A DNA stretch of 64,000 nucleotides from Falsiruegeria litorea R37 (GCF_900172225.1 NZ_FWFO01000001.1:1302001-1366000), one strand, 5' to 3'; numbered from the stretch's first letter, positions 51,182-60,665 are shown. Numbers and translations: made by a program. The notes: generated from the sequence alone by a model not told the origin.

Positions 51182-52402
51182 ATGAAATGGATCGAACGCG
51201 GGGCAGTTGCCATAGTGGCACTGGCCCTGATCGGCGGAGCTGTGTTTTGGGACAAGATACAGGACGTGCGCGCCCTGATGGCCTATTCAGCTGTTTTTGA
51301 ACCCGAAAACATCGATCAGAACTTTCGCACGCTCTATGAAACCTACCCCTCGATCACCATCAAACGGAGCGGTCCCGTAGCCGATTTCGAGGTGCAGGAG
51401 CAGGCCAATATCCTGCCCGCAACGTTCACCTACGAGGGGCAGGAACTGCCCACCCAAAAGCTGTTCGATGCCTTCCATTGGACCGGTCTGGCGGTACTGA
51501 AGGATGGAAAGCTGATCCACGAGGCTTATGCCCGTGGCAACAGCGCCGAGACCCACCATATCGAAATGTCGGTGACCAAATCGCTGACCTCGATCCTTGT
51601 GGGCGTTGCCCATGATGCCGGCGACCTGGATGTGGATGCGCAGGTGACCAGCTACGTTCCCGAGTTGAATAACAGCGGATACGACGGCGTCACCGTTCAG
51701 CAAGTGCTCGATATGACTTCGGGCATTCGGTATGTCGAGGACTACGACGATCTGAACTCGGACATCGTGCAGACGGTGGTCGCGATGCTGCGCGGCTCGC
51801 TTGATGAGTTTTCGACCACCATCGTGCGCGAGCGCGAGCCGGGGACGTTCAATCAATACGCCAGTATTGAGACGCAAGTGCTGGCCTGGGTGCTGCGTCG
51901 GGCGACCGGGCAGGACTATGCCCAGTACTTCCATGACAAGCTTTGGGCCAAGATCGGAGCTGAAGGGGATGCGCTGATGCTGGTGGACCAGACGGGCGAG
52001 CCGGTGGCCTTTGGCGGGGCCAACCTGCGCCTGCGTGATCTGGCGCGCGTTGGTCAGATGGTGTTGAACGGGGGCGTCTCGATGACAGGTGAGCGGGTGG
52101 TCTCGGCGGTTTGGTTGCAGCAATCCGTCACCACGGATACCCCACAATCAATGCCGGGGGATCACGCGGCCTCGGACTTTCTGCTGGGGTACAAGAACCA
52201 GTGGTGGATTCCCGTTGACCGTGATGGCGGCGATTTCATGGCGATCGGGATTTATGGTCAGTTCCTCTACATCAACCCAGGCAGGGGCGTGGTGATAGCG
52301 ATGAATGCAGCCTATCCTGAGTACAACGAAAAGCCCGAAACCGAGATGCAGATGGTGTCGGCCTTGCAAGCGATTGCCAAACATGTGAGCCCGGACAGCT
52401 GA
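51182..52402 (+). CDS. Serine hydrolase of the beta-lactamase/class C penicillin-binding family
   Basis: A 406-residue exported or membrane-anchored enzyme with one N-terminal helix (AVAIVALALIGGAVFW). The nucleophile motif is SVTKSL (SxxK), the second motif is YASIE (YxS/N), and GIYGQF replaces the KTG/HTG motif. This pattern fits esterases or amidases such as 6-aminohexanoate-dimer hydrolase relatives more than true beta-lactamases. ATG 51182 follows AAGGAGAC. It is co-directional with the TetR gene and likely induced by its own substrate. Confidence 0.82.
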   Translation: MKWIERGAVAIVALALIGGAVFWDKIQDVRALMAYSAVFEPENIDQNFRTLYETYPSITIKRSGPVADFEVQEQANILPATFTYEGQELPTQKLFDAFHWTGLAVLKDGKLIHEAYARGNSAETHHIEMSVTKSLTSILVGVAHDAGDLDVDAQVTSYVPELNNSGYDGVTVQQVLDMTSGIRYVEDYDDLNSDIVQTVVAMLRGSLDEFSTTIVREREPGTFNQYASIETQVLAWVLRRATGQDYAQYFHDKLWAKIGAEGDALMLVDQTGEPVAFGGANLRLRDLARVGQMVLNGGVSMTGERVVSAVWLQQSVTTDTPQSMPGDHAASDFLLGYKNQWWIPVDRDGGDFMAIGIYGQFLYINPGRGVVIAMNAAYPEYNEKPETEMQMVSALQAIAKHVSPDS

Positions 52403-52494
52403 TCTGGACGTCAAACGGGGTGCCGGATGCTTGAACCTGGCCCCCTGCTTGTTTTATAGAGGCCCGCGAAACCGAATTCTTGCAGGAGCACCAC

Positions 52495-53235
52495 ATGGCC
52501 GGCCACTCAAAATGGGCAAACATTCAGCACCGCAAGGGCCGTCAGGATGCTTTGCGGTCCAAGCTGTTTTCCAAACTGTCCAAAGAGATCACCGTGGCCG
52601 CCAAAATGGGCGATCCGGACCCCGAGAAAAACCCGCGTCTGCGCCTGGCCGTGAAAGAGGCCAAATCGCAGTCCGTGCCCAAGGACGTGATTGATCGCGC
52701 GATCAAGAAATCGCAGGCGGGCGAAGGCGACGACTACGAAGAAATCCGGTACGAGGGCTACGGTCCCAATGGCGTGGCTGTCATCGTCGAGGCGATGACC
52801 GACAACCGCAACCGCACCGCATCGACCGTGCGCTCGACGTTTTCCAAAAACGGCGGCAACCTGGGCGAAACCGGCTCGGTCGGCTTCATGTTCGACCGCA
52901 AGGGCGAGGTTGTCTACAACGCCGATGCAGGCGATGCCGACACCGTGTTCGAGGCCGCGATTGAGGCAGGCGCCGAGGATTGCGAAAGCTCGGACGATGG
53001 CCACATCATCTATTGCGCGGATAGCGACCTGAACGACGTGTCGAACGCGCTGGAAGAGGCACTGGGCGAGTCTGAATCGACCAAGCTGGTGTGGAAACCC
53101 ACCACCACCACCGAGTTGGACCTGGAAGGCATGCAAAAGCTGATGAAGCTGATTGATGCGCTCGAAGACGACGACGACATTCAGCGCGTCACCGCCAACT
53201 TCGAGGCCTCGGACGAGGTGATGGAGCAGCTTTAA
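52495..53235 (+). CDS. yebC: YebC/PmpR-family regulatory protein
   Basis: A 246-residue protein that matches YebC over its length: [18 protein letters not shown] at the start, [21 protein letters not shown] in the first third and [19 protein letters not shown] in the middle. YebC proteins act on DNA as regulators, and one branch relieves ribosome stalling at proline runs. GCAGGAGC precedes ATG 52495. A strong terminator follows. Confidence 0.95.
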   Translation: MAGHSKWANIQHRKGRQDALRSKLFSKLSKEITVAAKMGDPDPEKNPRLRLAVKEAKSQSVPKDVIDRAIKKSQAGEGDDYEEIRYEGYGPNGVAVIVEAMTDNRNRTASTVRSTFSKNGGNLGETGSVGFMFDRKGEVVYNADAGDADTVFEAAIEAGAEDCESSDDGHIIYCADSDLNDVSNALEEALGESESTKLVWKPTTTTELDLEGMQKLMKLIDALEDDDDIQRVTANFEASDEVMEQL

Positions 53236-53259
53236 GCCGCCCCCTCGGATGAAATTTGG

Positions 53260-53296
53260 CGCCCATCACAACAAGGTTGTGGTGGGCGTTTTCTTT
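53260..53296 (+). terminator. Rho-independent terminator of yebC
   Basis: A 13-bp stem CGCCCATCACAAC/GTTGTGGTGGGCG with one wobble pair and a 3-base loop (53260-53288) is followed by TTTTCTTTT. Confidence 0.92.
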
Positions 53297-53324
53297 TGTT
53301 GATGTAGCGATGCCATTTGGGCAG

Positions 53325-54212
53325 CTATGATGCCTGGGTGGTCAACAGCCAGTCACGCAGCAGGATCGCGCGTTCATTGGCCGAGGCATGGGTCTTGATG
53401 TAGAAATCCAAGGGTGCGGCGATGTCCTGCGGTAGCAGCGGTACCAGCGCGCCCGACTGCACCAGCGGTGCGGTCAGCGCGTTCCAGCCAAGGACTACGC
53501 CCATGTCATCCTGAGCCGCCTGCAAGGCGATGGTGTAGTTGTTGACCCGCAGCCCTTCGCCGATTGGGCCATCATAGTCCAGTGCCGTGCACCAGGTGCG
53601 CCAGTCCGTCCAACGCTCGTCCGGCGCATTCAGGTGGATCAAGGGGAGATGGGCTAGGTCCGCTAATGCGTCTATGGCGTTCTCTGCGGCGAACGCGGGG
53701 CTGGCGAGCGCGGCGATCCGGTCGCGGAACAACGGACGGCAATCGCCGCTGTCGCGGGTCATGTCGCCGTAATGGATGCTCAGGTTGCACCCCGTCTGTG
53801 CATGATCGGTGTCCGAGACGTTCTGGGTAACAGCAATGTTGCCGTGCCGTTTCCAGAACCGGGCCAACCGGGGTGTCAGCCACAAGGAAGAGACAGCCGT
53901 TGTTGCGCCGATGGTCACCGCGCGTGTCTGGCTGTCTTGCCGCAATTGTGTGACCATCGTTGAAATCTGCTCAAAGCCGCGTTGCAAGGTCAGTTGAAGC
54001 ATCTGCCCGGTTTCAGACAGTTCCACCCCGCGTTGGTGGCGGTGGAACAGCTGTTGGCCCAATTCGACCTCAAGCGCCTTGACCTGATGGCTGATGGCAG
54101 CCGGGGTCACGTTCAGTTCTTGGGCGGCGGATTTGAAGCTTTCGTGCCGGGCGGCGGCCTCGAAGCTTGAGAGCGAACTGAGCGGGGGCAGATCATAGGG
54201 GCGTTTTGGCAT
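53325..54212 (-). CDS. LysR-family regulator (GcvA-like)
   Basis: A 295-residue regulator. The helix-turn-helix spans about residues 8-65 (LSSFEAAARHESFKSAAQEL, TPAAISHQVKALEVEL). The substrate domain follows (IGATTAVSSLWLTPRLARFW). ATG 54212 is used; a much longer upstream reading has no LysR similarity. It is divergent from the 2OG-oxygenase gene with 140 bases between, where CTCAAGTTGAG at 54276-54286 is a possible site. Confidence 0.86.
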   Translation of the reverse strand: MPKRPYDLPPLSSLSSFEAAARHESFKSAAQELNVTPAAISHQVKALEVELGQQLFHRHQRGVELSETGQMLQLTLQRGFEQISTMVTQLRQDSQTRAVTIGATTAVSSLWLTPRLARFWKRHGNIAVTQNVSDTDHAQTGCNLSIHYGDMTRDSGDCRPLFRDRIAALASPAFAAENAIDALADLAHLPLIHLNAPDERWTDWRTWCTALDYDGPIGEGLRVNNYTIALQAAQDDMGVVLGWNALTAPLVQSGALVPLLPQDIAAPLDFYIKTHASANERAILLRDWLLTTQAS

Positions 54213-54352
54213 CGCCGTGCTTTCCCAATGTAGTGAAGGTGCGGGGCATTGTTGTGGGTGGCTTATTTCAGCTAACTCAAGTTGAGATTTTTCGCAATTG
54301 TCAGGTTGGTCCTTCTTCGTGTTTCTGGCGGCATATGAATGGAGGAACCCCC

Positions 54353-55354
54353 ATGTCTGACGCCGCCTTGGCCCAACTTTACGACAGCCTGCGCGCCGCG
54401 CGCCAGTCCTTTGATCGTATCCCGGTGATCGATGTTGCATCCCTGGTGGATGGCAGCGACCCGGCGGGGGTCGCAAAAGAGATCCGGTGGGCGTTGTCCA
54501 ATGTGGGCTTTATGTACGTCAAGAACCACGGCGTTGCGGCCGAGACGGTTGAGGCAGCTTTTGCCCAAACCCGCGCGTTCTTTGACCTTCCGCTGGAAGA
54601 CAAGATGAAGCTGCACATCGGCAACTCGGGCGTCGCGATGCGGGGGTATATCGAGGTGTTTGGCGAAAACACCGACCCGACCAAGACCAAGGATCTGAAG
54701 GAGTGCTTTGACCTGGGCCCGGAAACACCCGGCGTAGATGTGCCGTTTTTTGGCGCCAATCAGTGGCCCGAAGCGCTGCCCGAGTTCCGCGCAGCGGTTT
54801 ACGGGTATCATGAAGAGATGAAACGGTTGGCGGCGATCCTGTTGCGTGGGATTGCGCAAAGCCTGGATCTGGCGCCTGATTTTTTTGAGGCCAAGATGCG
54901 CGATCCCATCAGCATCCAACGCTTGCTGCATTACCCACCCCAAACGGGCAAGATCGACGAGAGCGTGATGGGGATTGGGGCGCATACCGATTACGGCAAC
55001 CTGACCATTCTGGCGCAGGATGATGTGGGCGGGTTGCAGGTGATGAACCGCGATGGCGCTTGGGTCGAAGGGCCGCCAATCCCTGGGACATTCGTGATCA
55101 ACATCGGCGATCTGGTGCAGCGCCTGACCAATGATGTTTATCTGGCCAACTTGCACCGCGTGGTGAACACCAGCGGGCGCGAGCGCTATTCGATCCCGTT
55201 TTTCATCGATGCCGATTACGAGGCCGAGTTTGCCCCCTTGCCGGGGTGTGTCAGCGCGGCCAATCCGGCGCGATATGAGGCTGTGACATGTGGACGGCAC
55301 AAGTTCGGGCGCTTTGTCGACAGCTTTCCGCATCTGGCGGCGCAACACGGCTAG
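54353..55354 (+). CDS. 2-oxoglutarate/Fe(II)-dependent oxygenase (isopenicillin N synthase-like)
   Basis: A 333-residue enzyme. The N-terminal DIOX_N region (IPVIDVASLVDGS, FMYVKNHGV) precedes the double-stranded beta-helix domain. The iron site is HTDYGNL (HxD) and LHRVVN (distal His), and RYSIPFF holds the Arg that binds 2-oxoglutarate. It oxidises an unidentified substrate. GGAGGAA precedes ATG 54353. The divergent LysR gene is the likely activator. The repeat at 55355 begins right at its stop. Confidence 0.88.
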   Translation: MSDAALAQLYDSLRAARQSFDRIPVIDVASLVDGSDPAGVAKEIRWALSNVGFMYVKNHGVAAETVEAAFAQTRAFFDLPLEDKMKLHIGNSGVAMRGYIEVFGENTDPTKTKDLKECFDLGPETPGVDVPFFGANQWPEALPEFRAAVYGYHEEMKRLAAILLRGIAQSLDLAPDFFEAKMRDPISIQRLLHYPPQTGKIDESVMGIGAHTDYGNLTILAQDDVGGLQVMNRDGAWVEGPPIPGTFVINIGDLVQRLTNDVYLANLHRVVNTSGRERYSIPFFIDADYEAEFAPLPGCVSAANPARYEAVTCGRHKFGRFVDSFPHLAAQHG

Positions 55355-55433
55355 GGGGGCGCTCCCGCCCTCGCTGTGTGCCCTGACGGGCCCTTGCTCG
55401 GTTGGGCCGGGCGCCTCGCCTGCGGCGAGGCGC
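55355..55433 (+). repeat. GC-rich interspersed repeat
   Basis: The 14-base block at 55355-55368 and the 17-base block at 55403-55419 are identical to the minus-strand copy at 23440-23510. GTTGGGCCGGGC at 55401 leads into a perfect hairpin with a 10-bp stem and TGC loop (55411-55433). It lies between two convergent genes and starts at the stop codon of the oxygenase. Confidence 0.75.
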
Positions 55434-55471
55434 GGCACCGCAGAACGCTAGCCAATGATCTTGTGACGTGG

Positions 55472-56338
55472 TCAGGGGGTGACGAGGCCCGCGTCGCGCG
55501 CCTCGTCCTCGGTCAGGTACCAAAGGTCGGTTTTGGGGGTGTTGAACATGGCATTCAGAAAGGACGGCTGCACGCCTTGGGCCTCGAACAAGGCGCGGTC
55601 CTTGTCCTGTTCCTGTTGCAGATCGATCTGCGGCAGGGCGGTGTCAAAGTTCAGCGCATATTGGTGAAACCCAAGGCGCGCGCCGGGGGCCAAAGAGCGG
55701 TTTTGACCTGCCACAAAGGGCAGAGTGCAGGCCGAGGTGCAATCGCCGTTGGCGTGGGTGCTCAGCCCGCGATCCCGGATCAGTTTGGCAAAGCCGCGCG
55801 CCTCGTAGATGTGGCCGCCGGGACTGTGGAGGGTCACTTGTGCCAACTGCGGTGCTGCATCGGCGAGGGCCGTCGCGCGGCGGGTCAGGCCAAAGGTGAT
55901 CGCCCCTTGGAACATCAGCGTGGTGCCGTCCTGCGACAGCTCCAACTGGTAGGTGGCGGCGTGTTCGCGGTCCATCCGGTCGGTGAACAGCTCTTCTTCC
56001 GGTGGGGCATGGGTGTCGAGAGCCAGCCCCCACCACAGGGCAACGCCCAAACCGGCGGCCACCAGCAGTGCCAGTTGGCCACCCCAGACCGCGGCCAGCC
56101 CGCCGTGACCAACCACATGGGCGTCGGCGCTGCGTTGAAAGCGGACAACTTGCCAGCCGAAGACCACGATATCCGTCGCCAACAGGGGATAGAGGACTAA
56201 GGCAGGCATCGTCACAGACGACCCCAGCACGGCCAGTGTCCCCAGGATCAGCGCGCGCGGCAGCGCGATCCACAGCCAGAAGACGTGGGGCAAGGAAGCA
56301 GAGGCCGGATCGATGCGCATGGGGCCAACCATGCGCAT
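55472..56338 (-). CDS. Membrane protein with ClpP/crotonase-type serine peptidase domain (COG3904-like)
   Basis: A 288-residue protein. Two to three hydrophobic helices fill the first 105 residues. The rest is a ClpP-like fold facing the periplasm: LHSPGGHIYEARGFAKLIRD, then GDCTSACTLPFVAG with the candidate nucleophile Ser, and GARLGFHQY with the candidate His. This order matches COG3904-type predicted periplasmic proteases. The substrate is unknown. ATG 56338 is used; ATG 56320 is possible. It follows the nitroreductase gene by 15 bases. Confidence 0.76.
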   Translation of the reverse strand: MRMVGPMRIDPASASLPHVFWLWIALPRALILGTLAVLGSSVTMPALVLYPLLATDIVVFGWQVVRFQRSADAHVVGHGGLAAVWGGQLALLVAAGLGVALWWGLALDTHAPPEEELFTDRMDREHAATYQLELSQDGTTLMFQGAITFGLTRRATALADAAPQLAQVTLHSPGGHIYEARGFAKLIRDRGLSTHANGDCTSACTLPFVAGQNRSLAPGARLGFHQYALNFDTALPQIDLQQEQDKDRALFEAQGVQPSFLNAMFNTPKTDLWYLTEDEARDAGLVTP

Positions 56339-56353
56339 GACCTGGGCCTTGGA

Positions 56354-57046
56354 TCAATCGCAGATGGTCAGAATCTCGTCCAAGGGTTTCTTCATCTTGG
56401 CCACTTCGGGCACGGTCGCATCCTTGGCCGGGTGACCCACAGCGATGATCATCGTAGGCTTTTCCGAGGCTGGACGGTCGAGCGCCTCGTTCAGAAACCG
56501 CATCGGGTTGGGGGTGTGGGTCAGCGTGCAGAGGCCTGCGTGATGCAGGGCGGCCAGCAGAAAGCCGGTGGCGATGTTGACGCTTTCGGGAACGTAGTAG
56601 TTCTTGAACCGGGTGCCATCGTCGAACTGGCCCCAGCGTTGGGCAAAGACCACGATCAGCCAGGGCGCCACGGTCAGATGCTCCTTGATTGCATCCGTCC
56701 CGATGGGTTCCAGCGCCTTGATCCATTCGTCCCCTGCGCCGCCGGCATAGAACCGGCGTTCTTCTTCCTCGGCCTCTTCGCGAATGCGCTGTTTCAGCGC
56801 GGGGTTCTTGATCGCGACAAAGTGCCAGGGCTGGTGATTGGCGCCTGAGGGCGCGGTGCCTGCGGTGCGAATGCAATCCTCGATCACCTGGTGCGGCACG
56901 GGCCGGTCCGAATAGTCGCGCACGGTGTGGCGCTTGCGCATGACCTCGTGGAACGCTTGTGCTGCGGCGCGCATCTCATCATCGCTCAGATCGGCGCGGT
57001 CGGGCAGGGGCAGGGTGGTATAGGTCAGGTCTTCGCGGGCAAACAT
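56354..57046 (-). CDS. Nitroreductase-family flavoprotein
   Basis: A 230-residue FMN enzyme. RKRHTVRDYSDRPV at about residue 37 binds the FMN phosphate, and GTAPSGANHQPWHFVAI and the late IIAVGHPAKDA are family motifs. Relatives reduce nitro compounds or quinones, or dehalogenate iodotyrosine; the sequence is closest in feel to the iodotyrosine deiodinase/BluB-like branch. AAGGATT precedes ATG 57046. It starts a two-gene unit with the ClpP-fold protein. Confidence 0.84.
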   Translation of the reverse strand: MFAREDLTYTTLPLPDRADLSDDEMRAAAQAFHEVMRKRHTVRDYSDRPVPHQVIEDCIRTAGTAPSGANHQPWHFVAIKNPALKQRIREEAEEEERRFYAGGAGDEWIKALEPIGTDAIKEHLTVAPWLIVVFAQRWGQFDDGTRFKNYYVPESVNIATGFLLAALHHAGLCTLTHTPNPMRFLNEALDRPASEKPTMIIAVGHPAKDATVPEVAKMKKPLDEILTICD

Positions 57047-57084
57047 TTGGAATCCTTCATGTGTTGCCCCTTTATTGGCCGCAC

Positions 57085-57969
57085 TCAGTCGGGGATCAAC
57101 CCTTTGGTCGCGGCCTGTTTGACCGCTTTGGTGACCGGCTCCAGGGCCGGGGCCATGATGCGGCTGACCTGCCAGGTCAACGGCACATCCAGCGGTGTCT
57201 TTGGGATCAGGGGGGTCAAGCGGCCATTGCGGATCGGGCCACGCACCAGCTGCACCGGGTTCATGCCCCAGCCCATGCCATGGCGGGCGGCATCCACAAA
57301 AGCCTGGGTCGACGGCAGAAAATGCGTGGGCGGAGAGATGCGGGTGTCAAAGTTGTCCTGCAACCACGCCCGTTGCAGACCGTCCTTGGCATTGAAGGTC
57401 AGGCAGGGGGCAACGGTCAGGGCCTTGGCGGTGACGCCTTCAGGGAACCATTGATCCATGAAGGACGGGCTGGCAGTCGCGATATAGCGCAGCGCGCCAA
57501 TTGGGTGCATGTCGCACCCCGTCACCGGTTTGGTCGACGCGGTGATGGCGGCGCTGACCTCTCCCCGCCGCAGCCAGTCGGCGGAATGATCCTGATCGTC
57601 GATCACCAGATCGAACAACACATCCGGCACGGCCGCCATGGCGTTGACAAACCAGGTCGCCAGGCTGTCTGCGTTGACGGCGATGCGCAATCGGGCGGGA
57701 CCCGGTGCTGCGTCCAGTGACAACTCGCGGCTGACCTGAGCCTCAAGGATGCCGACATCTTCGGCATGCTTGGCCAGACGAATGCCCGCAGGCGTGCCTG
57801 TGCAGGGCGTGCCGCGGTTGATCAGCGACGTGCCCAGGCGATCCTCCAGCGCTTTGATCCGTTGCGAAATGGCCGATGGTGTCACCGACAGGTCGGCGGC
57901 GGCGGCCTCAAAGCTCCCCCGGCTGAGGATGGCTGACAGGGCGGCAAGGTGTTGCGGATCGAACTGCAT
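57085..57969 (-). CDS. LysR-family regulator, ArgP/LysG type
   Basis: A 294-residue regulator. The N-terminus (QFDPQHLAALSAILSRGSFEAAA, TPSAISQRIKALEDRLG) and the typical RGTPCTGTPAG wing match ArgP/IciA/LysG proteins. These sense lysine or arginine and activate a divergent amino-acid exporter. The exporter gene is indeed divergent, with 90 AT-richer bases between, so the assignment is strong. Confidence 0.9.
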   Translation of the reverse strand: MQFDPQHLAALSAILSRGSFEAAAADLSVTPSAISQRIKALEDRLGTSLINRGTPCTGTPAGIRLAKHAEDVGILEAQVSRELSLDAAPGPARLRIAVNADSLATWFVNAMAAVPDVLFDLVIDDQDHSADWLRRGEVSAAITASTKPVTGCDMHPIGALRYIATASPSFMDQWFPEGVTAKALTVAPCLTFNAKDGLQRAWLQDNFDTRISPPTHFLPSTQAFVDAARHGMGWGMNPVQLVRGPIRNGRLTPLIPKTPLDVPLTWQVSRIMAPALEPVTKAVKQAATKGLIPD

Positions 57970-58059
57970 TAGCTGTGCTTATCTAGCTTCATTATCTTTA
58001 ACTAGACTACGCAATCCGCAGGTTCTAGTCAAACCGGGCAGTCACCTCTAGGAGCTTTC

Positions 58060-58659
58060 ATGCTGACGTCTTTTGTCCCCGGTTTTGCCCTTGGTTTCAG
58101 CCTGATCCTGGCGATTGGGGCGCAGAATGCCTTTGTTCTGCGTCAGGGGGTGCGACGCGAGCATGTCTTTGCGGTGTGCTTGACCTGTGCTGTGTCGGAT
58201 GCGGTGCTGATTGCGGCTGGGGTCTACGGCATGGGTTCCTTGGCGCAGGCGGTGCCATGGTTCGAACCCGCGATGCGCTATGGTGGGGCGCTGTTCTTGC
58301 TGTGTTACGGCGCGATGAGCTTTCGCTCGGCCTGGCGGGGAGGGGCCAGCATGGACATGAGCGGCGAGCGGGTCAGTGGGTTGGTCGCGACTTTGGCGAC
58401 GGTGCTGGCATTCACCTGGCTCAACCCGCATGTCTATCTGGACACGGTTGTGCTCGTGGGCTCGATCTCGGCCCAATATGATGACCGGGTGAGCTTTGCC
58501 TTGGGGGCGATGCTGGCGAGTTTTGTGTTCTTCTTTTCACTGGGATACGGCGCGCGGGCCCTTGGGCCGCTGTTTGCCCGGCCGCGGGCCTGGCAGGTGC
58601 TGGACGCGGGTATCGGCGTCATAATGTGGGGAATTGCCCTAAAACTTGTTGCGATGTGA
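58060..58659 (+). CDS. LysE/ArgO-family basic amino acid exporter
   Basis: A 199-residue inner-membrane protein with about six helices. The family N-terminus FVPGFALGFSLILAIGAQNAFVLRQG is intact, and FTWLNPHVYLDTVVLVG is the second signature. It exports lysine and/or arginine. AGGAGC precedes ATG 58060. The divergent ArgP-type gene is its regulator by analogy with lysG/lysE and argP/argO. Confidence 0.92.
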   Translation: MLTSFVPGFALGFSLILAIGAQNAFVLRQGVRREHVFAVCLTCAVSDAVLIAAGVYGMGSLAQAVPWFEPAMRYGGALFLLCYGAMSFRSAWRGGASMDMSGERVSGLVATLATVLAFTWLNPHVYLDTVVLVGSISAQYDDRVSFALGAMLASFVFFFSLGYGARALGPLFARPRAWQVLDAGIGVIMWGIALKLVAM

Positions 58660-58698
58660 AGGGTTGCCCCTACCTGTGAATGGGTGTTCAAGGGGCGT

Positions 58699-59613
58699 AT
58701 GAGCCAAGCCAACGCGACCGCCACCCAACGCCCGATTGCCGGTATCCTTTGGATGCTGGCGGCAGGGCTTTCCTTTGTGGTCATGACTGCGTTGGTGAAA
58801 TCCATGGGCTCGACCATGCATCCCACCCAGTCGGCCTTTTTGCGGTATCTTTTGGGGTTGGTGTTCTTTGTGCCTGCACTTGGCACGCTGCTCCGAACAC
58901 GATTGACGGGGCGCCAATGGGGGCTGTTCACACTGCGGGGGGCGATCCACAGCGCGGCGGTCATGCTGTGGTTCTTTGCCATGACGCAGATCCCCTTGGC
59001 TGAGGTGACGGCGATGAACTACCTCACGCCGGTCTATGTCACCATTGGTGCGGCACTGTTTCTGGGCGAGACGATGGCGGCGCGCCGGATCACGGCGATC
59101 ATCGTGGCGCTGATCGGGGCGATGATCATCCTGCGTCCGGGCTTTCGCGAGATCAGCCCCGGACACCTGGCGATGCTGGGCACGACGCTGTGCATGGGCA
59201 TTTCCTATCTGATGGTCAAAATGCTGGTCGAAGAGATCAGCCCTGTCGTCGTCGTCGCCATGATGTCGATCTTTGTCACCATCGGCATTGCGCCCTTTGC
59301 CATCGCCGTCTGGGTGACGCCTACCTTGCCGCAACTTGGCATCCTGTTTGCCATCGCGTCTTTTGCGACGGGGGGGCATTACTTCATGACCCTGGCGATG
59401 CAGGCGGCACCAGTGGCCGTGACGCAGCCTGTGACCTTTCTGCAGCTGATCTGGGCCACGCTGCTTGGTGCGCTGGTCTTTGACGAAGGTGTCGATTTCT
59501 GGGTTGTCCTGGGGGGCACACTGATCCTGGCGGCCATCAGCTTTATCACCTGGCGCGAGGCGGTGTTGAAACGCCGTGAAATCACACCCAACCCGAACCA
59601 TCCCAAACTCTGA
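58699..59613 (+). CDS. EamA/DMT-superfamily transporter
   Basis: A 304-residue protein with ten predicted helices in two EamA repeats (first repeat about 15-145, second about 155-290). Typical segments are LGETMAARRITAIIVALIGAMII and GALVFDEGVDFWVVLGGTLILAA. AAGGGG precedes ATG 58699. It follows the LysE-type gene by 39 bases, so it may be co-transcribed. Substrate unknown. Confidence 0.87.
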   Translation: MSQANATATQRPIAGILWMLAAGLSFVVMTALVKSMGSTMHPTQSAFLRYLLGLVFFVPALGTLLRTRLTGRQWGLFTLRGAIHSAAVMLWFFAMTQIPLAEVTAMNYLTPVYVTIGAALFLGETMAARRITAIIVALIGAMIILRPGFREISPGHLAMLGTTLCMGISYLMVKMLVEEISPVVVVAMMSIFVTIGIAPFAIAVWVTPTLPQLGILFAIASFATGGHYFMTLAMQAAPVAVTQPVTFLQLIWATLLGALVFDEGVDFWVVLGGTLILAAISFITWREAVLKRREITPNPNHPKL

Positions 59614-59652
59614 CGCTTGCCAGCGGGCAGTTCGTGCTCCTAGGGTGGCAAC

Positions 59653-60651
59653 ATGAGATTGCGCGCTTTCGCCATAGGTATTGGAGTGATCGCGGCAGGC
59701 CCTTCAGTTGCGGGGCTTGCGGTGTGCAATGACACCACGGTCCTACATTCCGTGGCCATCGGATATAAATCGGATGGCGATTGGTTCTCGCAAGGGTGGT
59801 GGAACATCGAGCCCGATCAGTGTGCAACGGTATTGGCCGGGGATTTGGCGAACCGCTACTACTATTTGTTGGCCAAAGCTGACGCATGGGAATTCGATCA
59901 TGGAGGGGTTGGGTTCTGCATCCTGAACGATGTCTTTGACATCACCGGTGATCAGGATTGCGAGGGGCGCGGCTACGCCCGGGGACAGTTTCTGGAGCTG
60001 GACACAGGTAAGTCGGCCAAGGATCACGTGACCTATATTGCGGCCGTCTCGCGCCCCGAAAAACAAAGCGAGCCTGCATTTGTTCCACCAGGGGTGTATG
60101 GCGAGCCCTATAGCGCGGCCGGCAACTTTCAATCTTGCAGTGTCGAATCCGGACAACGGGTGTGCAGCCTGTTTGCAGAGGGGTTTCAGATATTTTTTCG
60201 CGAAGATGGACGCGAAGGCGAGGGGGCCTTTGACTTTGTTGACCGGTTCCGCCCCGGCAGCCCGGTGATTGTGCACGGTGATCTGGAATCTGTTTATGAC
60301 CGCTCGGCCGACCTCGTCCCCTACAAGCTTTTTGCCCGCGGATGGGAGGAAGAGGACGAGGTGTTGCGGGACATGCAGGGCAAATGGCAGTCTCGTGATG
60401 ATGCGGCTGCCGGTTTGACACTTGAGGGTTCGCTGCTGGATCACACGTATGACGGCCAGGTTGTCGACAGCGTTTCGATCCGTGTCAGTTCAACATGCAA
60501 TGATTATACCGAGGGTGGGCCGTACCTGATCATGCAAGCGGGAGGAGATCCTGAGGCGACCTGTTATGGAGATCTTCAGGTCGATGGGCCCTTCCTTGAT
60601 ATGGTCTATTTGCCGCGCGGAAACATCCTGCGATACCAGCGCGCAGACTGA
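59653..60651 (+). CDS. Exported DUF1036-domain protein
   Basis: A 332-residue protein with a signal peptide (MRLRAFAIGIGVIAAGPSVAG). Residues about 22-130 are a DUF1036 domain (LAVCNDTTVLHSVAIGYKSD, WFSQGWWNIEPDQCATVL). The second half has no domain that I recognise but contains paired Cys residues (NFQSCSVESGQRVCS, SSTCNDY, EATCYGD), likely disulfides. DUF1036 proteins are common in alphaproteobacterial envelopes with unknown function. AGGGTGG precedes ATG 59653. Confidence 0.8.
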   Translation: MRLRAFAIGIGVIAAGPSVAGLAVCNDTTVLHSVAIGYKSDGDWFSQGWWNIEPDQCATVLAGDLANRYYYLLAKADAWEFDHGGVGFCILNDVFDITGDQDCEGRGYARGQFLELDTGKSAKDHVTYIAAVSRPEKQSEPAFVPPGVYGEPYSAAGNFQSCSVESGQRVCSLFAEGFQIFFREDGREGEGAFDFVDRFRPGSPVIVHGDLESVYDRSADLVPYKLFARGWEEEDEVLRDMQGKWQSRDDAAAGLTLEGSLLDHTYDGQVVDSVSIRVSSTCNDYTEGGPYLIMQAGGDPEATCYGDLQVDGPFLDMVYLPRGNILRYQRAD

Positions 60652-60665
60652 TGTCTCGGTTCTTG

